Below, in pieces: positions 6,823 through 12,310 of a DNA stretch of 12,527 bases (positions are counted from its first letter, which is position 1; each line of letters opens with the position of its first letter). The notes beneath the pieces were generated by a model. It was not told the DNA's origin and made no database searches. It saw only the letters and a list, made by a program, of their open reading frames with translations. Made by a program: the position numbers and the translations under genes. The stretch is from CAYVXE01 sp964455375 (GTDB taxonomy: Bacteria > Zhuqueibacterota > Zhuqueibacteria > Oceanimicrobiales > Oceanimicrobiaceae): assembly GCA_964455375.1 (NCBI GenBank), contig CAYVXE010000119.1, positions 1-12,527 on the forward strand, read 5' to 3'.

Positions 6823-7746
6823 TTGTCTGCAATCGAGATTCACAATTTCAGTAAAAATTATGGTGATGTCGCCGCCGTGAGAGGGTTGTCTTTCACGGTG
6901 CAGGAAGGTGAGCTATTTGGCTTGATCGGGCCGGACGGCGCCGGAAAAACCACGACCATGCGAACGTTGTGTACGCTGCTTGCCTGTGAACAGGGTGAGA
7001 TGTTTGTGAGCGGCTTCGATGTGCATAAAGAGATTTCTCAAATCCGGGCCCTGCTGGGTTATATGCCGCAACGGTTTTCGCTTTATCCCGATTTGTCTGT
7101 GAGACAGAACCTTGATTTTTTCGCCGCTCTGTTTGGCGTCCCGAAACAGGAAAAACAACGGCAGTTGCAGAAACTCTATCAATTCAGCAAATTGCAGCCG
7201 TTTGAAAAACGTCTTGCCGGTGCGCTTTCCGGCGGCATGAAACAGAAGTTGGCGCTGTCCTGCACCCTCATTCATACGCCGGAAATACTCATTTTGGATG
7301 AACCGACCACCGGTGTGGATCCGGTTTCCCGCCGGGAATTCTGGCAGATATTAAATCAATTGAAAAGTGAAGGCGTCACCATTCTGGTGTCAACGCCGTA
7401 TATGGATGAAGCTGACCTGTGTGACCGGGTGGCATTTATGCACAAAGGGAAGGTGCTGGCGCTGGATACGCCTGATCGGTTGCATCGTTACTTTGATTTT
7501 GCTTTGTATGAAGTCGTCGCAGCGGACATTCGGAGTCTGGTGCCATTCTTTACCGACAAAGGCAACGCATTGTCTGTTCAAATATTTGGTGACCGTTTAC
7601 ATGTCAGTTTCAATGAGACGTTGGATGAAAGTTCTAGGCAAAAAATGACAAAAGAAGCGCCGGTTGCCATCGATTCTTTCAGGCCGATCAAGCCGAGTAC
7701 CGAGGATACTTTTTTAGCTTTGATGCAGAAGCGGGAGGTGAATTGA
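6823..7746 (+). CDS. ybhF: ABC transporter ATPase, YbhF N-terminal-half equivalent
   Basis: Cytoplasmic nucleotide-binding subunit of an ABC-2 exporter, 307 residues. Walker A is GPDGAGKTT (36-44); the Asp is also found in the first half of YbhF. The Q-loop is Q83, the signature is canonical LSGGM (135-139), and Walker B is ILILDE with catalytic E160. The switch-His position reads STPYMDEAD, with Pro at 192 (codon CCG at 7396-7398), so the H-loop is degenerate. Residues about 215-307 form an extension without ATPase motifs, matching the place where the two ATPase halves of fused YbhF are joined. The start is TTG 6823, with GGAGAG at 6812-6817, 5 bases upstream. No in-frame ATG fits the family N-terminus. 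It probably pairs with the ATPase encoded immediately downstream, whose defects are complementary. Confidence 0.92.
   Translation: MSAIEIHNFSKNYGDVAAVRGLSFTVQEGELFGLIGPDGAGKTTTMRTLCTLLACEQGEMFVSGFDVHKEISQIRALLGYMPQRFSLYPDLSVRQNLDFFAALFGVPKQEKQRQLQKLYQFSKLQPFEKRLAGALSGGMKQKLALSCTLIHTPEILILDEPTTGVDPVSRREFWQILNQLKSEGVTILVSTPYMDEADLCDRVAFMHKGKVLALDTPDRLHRYFDFALYEVVAADIRSLVPFFTDKGNALSVQIFGDRLHVSFNETLDESSRQKMTKEAPVAIDSFRPIKPSTEDTFLALMQKREVN
7733..7740 (+). promoter_or_regulatory. Strong Shine-Dalgarno site that bears on the start of the second ATPase
   Basis: GGGAGGTG lies inside the last codons of the first ATPase gene. It is 7 bases before an in-frame CTG (7748) but 22 bases before the first conventional start, GTG 7763. 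No other Shine-Dalgarno sequence precedes 7763. This spacing favours initiation at CTG 7748. Confidence 0.55.
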
Positions 7747-7762
7747 TCTGAATTCCTATGCG

Positions 7763-8473
7763 GTGTACACCGAGAATTTGAGCAAGCGCTTTGGAACATT
7801 TCAAGCGGTAAAGAAGATCAATCTCGCCGTGAAGAAGGGAGAAATATTCGGCTTTCTCGGTGCCAATGGTGCCGGTAAGACCACCGCTATTCGCATGCTG
7901 TGCGGACTTCTGCTGCCCAGTGAAGGGAAAGGTCAGGTTGCCGGATTCGATGTCTGGAAGCAGGCCGAGAAGATTAAGCAAAATATCGGCTACATGAGTC
8001 AGAAGTTTTCATTATACAATGATTTGACGCTTGCAGAAAACATAGAATTTTACGGCGGCGTGTACGGGCTGAGTCGCAGTCAGCTAAAAAAGCAGCAAAA
8101 GAGTCTGCTGACGGAGATGGGAATTACGGAACAGGCGAATCGCCTCACCCGGGATTTACCCCTGGGCTTCAAGCAACGGTTGGCGCTCGGATGTGCCCTG
8201 TTGCACAATCCGAGGATCATTTTCCTGGATGAACCCACCGGCGGTGTTGATCCGGAGGCGCGGCGGAATTTCTGGGACCTGATCTACGAACTTGCTCATA
8301 GCGGGAAAACGGTCTTTGTGACCACCCACTACATGGATGAGGCTGAATACTGCCATCGCGTTTCCATCATGTATCAGGGGGAAATCATCGCACTCGGTAG
8401 TCCCAAAGAATTAAAGGAGGCGCATCACCAATCAACGATGCAGGATGTGTTTATTCATTTAGTGGACAAATAA
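7763..8473 (+). CDS. ybhF: ABC transporter ATPase, YbhF C-terminal-half equivalent
   Basis: Second nucleotide-binding subunit, 236 residues from GTG 7763. Walker A is GANGAGKTT (33-41), the Q-loop is Q80, and Walker B is IIFLDE with E157. The switch His is present (TTHYMDEAE, H189). The signature motif is degenerate, LPLGF (132-136) instead of LSGG. LPLGFKQRLAL is also what I recall from the second half of E. coli YbhF. The protein should form a heterodimer with the preceding ATPase, using that protein's intact LSGGM opposite its own Walker/H-loop set. The conventional start is reported here. An upstream CTG at 7748 (adding five residues, NSYAV after Met) is better placed relative to GGGAGGTG (7733-7740) and may be the real start. 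The preceding gene's stop ends at 7746, so at most 16 bases separate the genes. Confidence 0.92.
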   Translation: MYTENLSKRFGTFQAVKKINLAVKKGEIFGFLGANGAGKTTAIRMLCGLLLPSEGKGQVAGFDVWKQAEKIKQNIGYMSQKFSLYNDLTLAENIEFYGGVYGLSRSQLKKQQKSLLTEMGITEQANRLTRDLPLGFKQRLALGCALLHNPRIIFLDEPTGGVDPEARRNFWDLIYELAHSGKTVFVTTHYMDEAEYCHRVSIMYQGEIIALGSPKELKEAHHQSTMQDVFIHLVDK

Positions 8474-8489
8474 ACCAGGTAGCCTGAAT

Positions 8490-9590
8490 GTGAGATCGAG
8501 AATTTTTTCAATTTTTCGTAAGGAATTTATTCATATATCCCGAGATTACAGGACGTTGGTCATCGTTGTCGCTATGCCGATGCTGATGTTGTTTCTGTAC
8601 GGGTTTGCTTTAAACATGGAAATTCAAAATATCGATTTGCTGGTTGCGGACAAGAACGGCAGCCCGGAAAGCCGGGATTTGATACGGCAGTTTTCAGGAA
8701 GCGACTATTTCACCGTAATTCCCTACACCGGACCTTTATCTGCCATCGAGAGGATCTTTGAATATCGGGATGCGCACGCGGTTTTAATTATTCCACAGGA
8801 CTATGCGGAAAAATTACAGCGCCATCTGCTTCCGGATGTACAGGTCATCGTCGATGCCAGTGATTCAAATAAAGCACTGATGATTCGCAATTATGTGAAC
8901 ATTATTATTCAGACCCGGAATGTGGAAAACGGTTTAATGCCGCCTTTTGATATTCAGCCGACGATTTGGTACAATCCATCGTTAAAAAGTTCCTACTTTT
9001 TTGTGCCCGGTCTCTCCGCGCTGATTTTGATCATGATTTCGGCGCTGCTCACAAGCATCGCCATCGTGCGGGAGAAAGAAACCGGCACCATGGAACAGAT
9101 ACTCGTTTCACCGGTACGACCGGTGGAAATTATCATCGGCAAGGTGGTTCCCTATATGTTTCTGGCTTTTTTAGATTTAGTGATTATTTTGTTGGTTGCG
9201 CGTTTTGTGTATAAAGTGCCGGTTATCGGGAATCTTGGATTTCTCATGGTGTCATCCTTAATTTTTATTCTTGTGGCTCTGAGTTTAGGCTTGCTGATTT
9301 CCACCAAAGCGCAAACGCAGCAGGTGGCCATGATGATGGCGTTGGTGGCAACCCTTCTGCCCACAGTGATGCTGTCCGGGTTCATTTTCCCATTATCCAG
9401 TTTGCCCAAACCGCTGTGGCTTCTTTCGCGCATTGTACCTGCCAGTTATTTTATGGTGGTGATTAGGGGAATTATGCTCAAGGGAAATGTTTTAAAGCAG
9501 TTGCTTCCACAAATTGCAACACTGGTCGCATTTAGCGTTGTCTTGTTAAGCATCAGCATAAAAAAATTTAAGACAACCATCGAGACTTAA
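8490..9590 (+). CDS. ybhS: ABC-2 type permease, YbhS-like
   Basis: Inner-membrane permease subunit, 366 residues. It has the usual ABC-2 exporter layout: a cytoplasmic amphipathic start (RIFSIFRKEFIHISRD), TM1 at about 22-42, a large periplasmic domain (about 43-170) with WYNPSLKSSYF at its end, then five further membrane segments at about 172-193, 218-240, 250-271, 277-300 and 338-357. The cytoplasmic turn after TM2 reads VREKETGTMEQILVSP (193-208), a hallmark of the family. MLSGFIFPLSSLP (294-306) marks the re-entrant region. The start is GTG 8490, with AGGT at 8477-8480, 9 bases upstream; the overlapping ATG at 8488 meets a stop at once. It follows the second ATPase by 16 bases. I call it YbhS because of its order and because the next permease resembles YbhR more closely. 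Confidence 0.9.
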   Translation: MRSRIFSIFRKEFIHISRDYRTLVIVVAMPMLMLFLYGFALNMEIQNIDLLVADKNGSPESRDLIRQFSGSDYFTVIPYTGPLSAIERIFEYRDAHAVLIIPQDYAEKLQRHLLPDVQVIVDASDSNKALMIRNYVNIIIQTRNVENGLMPPFDIQPTIWYNPSLKSSYFFVPGLSALILIMISALLTSIAIVREKETGTMEQILVSPVRPVEIIIGKVVPYMFLAFLDLVIILLVARFVYKVPVIGNLGFLMVSSLIFILVALSLGLLISTKAQTQQVAMMMALVATLLPTVMLSGFIFPLSSLPKPLWLLSRIVPASYFMVVIRGIMLKGNVLKQLLPQIATLVAFSVVLLSISIKKFKTTIET

Positions 9591-9606
9591 AATTCGAGAG
9601 GTTTTT

Positions 9607-10731
9607 TTGCAGCAAATACTTTATTTGATTCAGAAAGAATTCCGGCAGGTTTTTCGCGACAAACCGATGTTGTTTATCGTCTTTTTTTCGCCGCTTGTGC
9701 AAATGATCGTCCTGGGGTTTGCCATCACCATAGACGTGACCAATGTGAAAACGGTTATTGTGGATTATGACAAAACGCCGGTAAGCCGGGAGATCGCCCG
9801 CAAGTTTGAACACAATCCTTATTTTTCGGTGCAAGGTTATCTCGGCAGTACATCCGAAATTCGCCGACAGATCGATGGATGGAAAGCGCAAGTCGCCATC
9901 GTCATTCCACCGGATTTCGGTAGAGATTTGCAACGGCAGCAAACGCCGCAAATTCAAATCGTCGTCGATGGTCTTGACGGAAACACGGCAGGAATCGCTC
10001 TGGGCTATGCACAGGGAATCCTTACCGATTATGCCGTGGAGGTCATACAACAACAAAAATCACCGACGGCAACCGTGCAGGCAGGTTCCATTATCGACGC
10101 CGAAACCAGAATGTGGTACAATTTGGACTTGGAAAGTAAGAATTACATGGTGCCCGGACTGATCGCGGTTTTGCTGACGATAGTCAGTATGTTTCTATCA
10201 TCGATGGCGCTGGTGCGTGAAAAAGAACTGGGTACGCTGGAACAATTAATGGTAACACCCGTGAAGATCTGGCAACTCATTCTCGGTAAAGTAATGCCAT
10301 TTTTACTGCTCAGTTTTCTCGCCCTGAGCATTATGTTGACGGTTGCGTTTGTGGTTTTTCAACTAACCGTCCAGGGGAGTATCTTCCTGTTATTTGTCAT
10401 TTCCGCGCTTTATCTTTTTTCGACATTGGGATTGGGCATTTTTATTTCCACGCTGGCACAGACCCAACAACAGGCTATGTTCATTTCCTGGTTTTTTATC
10501 GTGTTCCTCATTTTCCTGTCGGGGTTTCTATTTCCCATTGAAAATATGCCGGAGATTATTCAGCGATTAACCTATCTGAATCCCATGCGTTACTACGTTA
10601 TTACTTTACGCGAAATTTTTCTGAAAGGCAGTTCGGTTAAATTTTTGCTCAATGAAATACTGAGTTTGATAGCATTTGGATTGGTGATTTTTGGGTTAAG
10701 TTCACTGAAGTTCCATAAACGTGTGAGTTGA
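9607..10731 (+). CDS. ybhR: ABC-2 type permease, YbhR-like
   Basis: Second inner-membrane permease, 374 residues, which should heterodimerise with the preceding permease. TM1 is at about 20-41, followed by TIDVTNVKTVIVDYD at the start of the periplasmic domain, a sequence close to that of YbhR. The periplasmic domain ends with MWYNLDLESKNYMVPG (169-184). TM2 is at about 184-202, then VREKELGTLEQLMVTP (203-218), further membrane segments at about 226-250, 256-280, 288-309 and 345-366, and the re-entrant FLSGFLFPIENMP (303-315). The start is TTG 9607, five bases after GAGAGG (9596-9601). It is the last gene of the operon. I see no convincing terminator in the bases after its TGA, where repeat-rich intergenic DNA begins. 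Confidence 0.91.
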   Translation: MQQILYLIQKEFRQVFRDKPMLFIVFFSPLVQMIVLGFAITIDVTNVKTVIVDYDKTPVSREIARKFEHNPYFSVQGYLGSTSEIRRQIDGWKAQVAIVIPPDFGRDLQRQQTPQIQIVVDGLDGNTAGIALGYAQGILTDYAVEVIQQQKSPTATVQAGSIIDAETRMWYNLDLESKNYMVPGLIAVLLTIVSMFLSSMALVREKELGTLEQLMVTPVKIWQLILGKVMPFLLLSFLALSIMLTVAFVVFQLTVQGSIFLLFVISALYLFSTLGLGIFISTLAQTQQQAMFISWFFIVFLIFLSGFLFPIENMPEIIQRLTYLNPMRYYVITLREIFLKGSSVKFLLNEILSLIAFGLVIFGLSSLKFHKRVS

Positions 10732-10944
10732 ACATCGTAAACCGTCGTCCGGAAATCGAACATTGTTAACCAGGTAACCAACCTTATGTAACAGACTAAT
10801 CATTTTTGTCTCGGATTTCATGGATGTGTCTCTAACCTGTGCACCAGCTACTTCTGACATTTAGGTTGGAGCGAATGCGAGTCAATTTTGGCCTGTAATT
10901 TGCAAGCGTGAGACCTTAAGTGCCGTGTGGCGAGGGGGGCCGTC

Positions 10945-10969
10945 TCTAAAAGGCCCAGACTTGTCATTC
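10945..10969. repeat. Dispersed repeat, inverted copy of 3660-3684
   Basis: The reverse complement of these 25 bases matches 3660-3684 at 23 positions. Here the segment overlaps a GGGCC-loop-GGCCC hairpin (10937-10956); in the copy next to the assembly gap the second arm has decayed. Confidence 0.7.
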
Positions 10970-11012
10970 AGACCCGGCAGGCGTCATTGTACGCCAACTC
11001 AAGGAGGAGTTC

Positions 11013-11054
11013 TGTCACCTTGAGCGGAACGAAGTTGGAGTCGAAAAGTCAGAT
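11013..11054. repeat. 42-nt dispersed repeat, inverted copy of 12139-12179
   Basis: Read on the minus strand, this segment aligns end to end with 12139-12179, with five substitutions and one single-base indel. It contains GAGCGGAACGAAGTTGGAGT, related to the GAGCGGAGTCGA core at 6707-6718 but with an internal insertion of about ten bases. Confidence 0.7.
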
Positions 11055-11119
11055 ACAAGCGTGGATCAGATTTCCTGCCAGGAATTCGCTTGATCTGAAA
11101 AGACAATTTTGATTACAAG

Positions 11120-11147
11120 TTGACGCCCATGGTCAGCCTTTTAAAAT
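11120..11147 (+). promoter_or_regulatory. Putative sigma70-type promoter of the DUF4136 gene
   Basis: TTGACG (11120-11125; 5 of 6 to consensus) is followed after 16 bases by TAAAAT (11142-11147; 5 of 6). Transcription would start near 11154, just before the Shine-Dalgarno GAGGAGGT (11161-11168) and ATG 11176. The gene thus appears to have its own promoter, separate from the efflux operon. Confidence 0.5.
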
Positions 11148-11175
11148 TTGTAACTTAACCGAGGAGGTTTTTAAG

Positions 11176-11688
11176 ATGCGAGCCATTCTTTCTTTTTTTG
11201 CTTTATTTTTTCTGCTTTCTCTCACAAGCTGTTCGCCAATTCATGTAAGAACGGATTACAACCGGGAGGTGGATTTCTCCACGTACAGGACGTTTAAATG
11301 GATGCCCGTGCCAAAGAAAAGGCACAAGAAAACCGTGCGCCAAGGGTCGCTGCTGGACACGCGACTCCGCCGGGCGGTGGAACGTGAGTTGGAAGCAAAG
11401 GGGTACATCATAAAAGAGTCCGGTAAAACCGATGCCTTGTTAGCCTACCACGTGGGCGTGCAAAATCGGGTGGATATTGACAGATATGGTTACGGTTATT
11501 GGGGCCGCCGAACTTACATTCGCCGTTACAAAGAAGGGTCCTTTATCATTGATATTGTTGACGCGCAGGCGAAACAGCTTGTCTGGCGCGGTGCGGCACA
11601 GGGGGTTGTGGGGCATCCGGAAAACAGTGAAGAGAAAATCAACAAGGCCATTGCGAAAATATTTGAGAAATATCCGCCGGAAGAGTAA
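11176..11688 (+). CDS. DUF4136 domain-containing lipoprotein
   Basis: Small predicted outer-envelope lipoprotein of 170 residues. The signal is highly hydrophobic (residues 4-16) and ends in the lipobox LTSC, with lipidated C19. The mature part fits the DUF4136 family: VRTDYNREVDFSTYRTFKW (24-42), then LDTRLRRAVERELEAKGY (60-77), a TDALLAYHVG strand (85-94), a Tyr/Gly-rich loop RYGYGYWGRR (103-112), and the C-terminal IIDIVDAQAKQLVWRGAAQG (124-143) with a short helix. Family members are widespread in diderms and their molecular role is unknown. GAGGAGGT (11161-11168) lies 7 bases before the ATG, a strong ribosome binding site. It stands alone between two repeat-rich spacers. Confidence 0.9.
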   Translation: MRAILSFFALFFLLSLTSCSPIHVRTDYNREVDFSTYRTFKWMPVPKKRHKKTVRQGSLLDTRLRRAVERELEAKGYIIKESGKTDALLAYHVGVQNRVDIDRYGYGYWGRRTYIRRYKEGSFIIDIVDAQAKQLVWRGAAQGVVGHPENSEEKINKAIAKIFEKYPPEE

Positions 11689-11696
11689 GTGCACCT

Positions 11697-11715
11697 GTTT
11701 CAGACTGCGTGAAAC
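11697..11715 (+). terminator. Weak terminator candidate after the DUF4136 gene
   Basis: GTTTCA (11697-11702) and TGAAAC (11710-11715) are perfect arms with a 7-base loop, starting 8 bases after the stop codon, followed by TTCATT. The stem is short and the T-tract poor, so this is tentative. Confidence 0.3.
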
Positions 11716-11724
11716 TTCATTAAG

Positions 11725-11741
11725 CACTGAAGGTCACCGAA
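11725..11741. repeat. 17-nt dispersed repeat, second copy
   Basis: CACTGAAGGTCACCGAA differs by one base from 1746-1762. Both copies lie just downstream of a gene on the same strand, and both are followed within about ten bases by a further CACCGAA- or ATCGAA-type word. Confidence 0.55.
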
Positions 11742-11758
11742 GCCCACCGAAAAAGCGG

Positions 11759-11796
11759 GCACACGGATTTTACGGATGAACAGGATTTACACGAAT
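11759..11796. repeat. Degenerate short tandem stretch of ACACGGAT type
   Basis: A run of loosely repeated 8-10-base words: ACACGGATTT, TACGGATGAA, CAGGATTT, ACACGAAT. A similar but weaker run is at about 12043-12082, and ACACGGAT again forms the last bases of the window. It is too irregular to be a CRISPR or a clean microsatellite. Confidence 0.45.
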
Positions 11797-11872
11797 TCCT
11801 CTTCCACCTTTCACAAATTCATTCAAGTGAACCGGGAAAGGTCGCTCGTAATTTGTCATTTGAGACTTTTAG

Positions 11873-11901
11873 AGATTCCATCTTTAAGAAAGATGGAATC
11901 T
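11873..11901. repeat. Perfect 13-bp stem hairpin with a 3-base loop
   Basis: AGATTCCATCTTT (11873-11885) and AAAGATGGAATCT (11889-11901) are exact reverse complements around AAG. There is no T-tract on either side, so a terminator is unlikely. The perfect match suggests recent origin or selection on the structure. Confidence 0.75.
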
Positions 11902-11910
11902 GTTTGGCGT

Positions 11911-12050
11911 ACTTCCCGGCAGCCGTGTTCCAAAATAGAAATTTTGAAACAAGAAAACGCGGCAATTCTATTTTACCCTTATTTCCTTCGTTGATTCCAA
12001 TTCGTAATTGAAGATTTGTAATTCGAAAATTACAGTCTGGGCACACAGAT
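11911..12050. repeat. Composite repeat unit 1
   Basis: Starts ACTTCCCGGC, then a hairpin with arms GTTCCAAAAT and ATTTTGAAAC around AGAA (11927-11950, one mismatched pair). It ends in a conserved block (11995-12050) that includes CAATTCGTAATTG and a 6-bp hairpin, GTAATT-CGAA-AATTAC, followed by a CACAGAT end. The same elements recur in the same order and orientation at 12311-12527. Confidence 0.7.
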
Positions 12051-12138
12051 GTCGCGGATAAAAAAGATTTTCACAGATTTTACTATGATAATTTTAAATA
12101 GACGTTCATTATTTTTTGTTCTGAAATCAATGTCTGCA

Positions 12139-12179
12139 ATCAGACCTTTCGACTACACTTCGTTGCGCTCATGGTGACA
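12139..12179. repeat. 41-nt dispersed repeat, inverted copy of 11013-11054
   Basis: Contains TTTCGACTACACTTCGTTGC and ends GGTGACA. It is the reverse-complement partner of 11013-11054, with five substitutions and one indel. The pair encloses the DUF4136 gene. Confidence 0.7.
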
Positions 12180-12201
12180 CGTGACGAGTGAATGTCTGTA
12201 G

Positions 12202-12219
12202 CGTAGGCTTCAGCCTGCG
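12202..12219. repeat. Short palindrome CGTAGGCT/AGCCTGCG
   Basis: Arms 12202-12209 and 12212-12219 pair over eight positions with one G-U. The words CTTCAGCCTG here and CAGGCTGAAG at 6761-6770 are exact reverse complements, linking this palindrome to the attenuator-like element inside the efflux operon. Confidence 0.5.
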
Positions 12220-12310
12220 TTAGTAAAAACATGCACGCACCAACTGCTAAATTTTTCTTTCGCACTGCCGCGAGGAACGCAGAGAATGAGCTTCTTAATT
12301 TGAAGTTGAA

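Larger units (their letters stand above)
10732..11175. other. 444-nt intergenic region with chained hairpins and dispersed repeats
   Basis: No convincing gene. From left to right I see GGGCC/GGCCC arms (10937-10956), GGCGT/ACGCC arms (10980-10995), a 42-nt dispersed repeat (11013-11054), a nested dyad with GATCA/TGATC outside (11064-11095) and TTCCT/AGGAA inside (11072-11084), and finally the promoter and ribosome binding site of the DUF4136 gene. A 61-codon open frame at 10927 crosses several of these repeats and looks accidental. Confidence 0.65.

Noticed and set aside
9568..10056. 162-residue minus-strand ORF opposite the last permease gene
   Set aside because: It is antisense to a conserved permease, with no ribosome binding site or recognisable domain.
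10927..11112. 61-residue ORF on the + strand
   Set aside because: It runs across several dispersed repeats and hairpins, has no ribosome binding site and resembles no protein I know.
11873..11901. Rho-independent terminator
   Set aside because: The stem is strong but neither strand has a following T-tract, and it is about 185 bases from the nearest stop codon.
11776..11994. 72-residue ORF on the + strand
   Set aside because: It spans the degenerate repeat, the 13-bp hairpin and part of unit 1; its composition follows the repeats.
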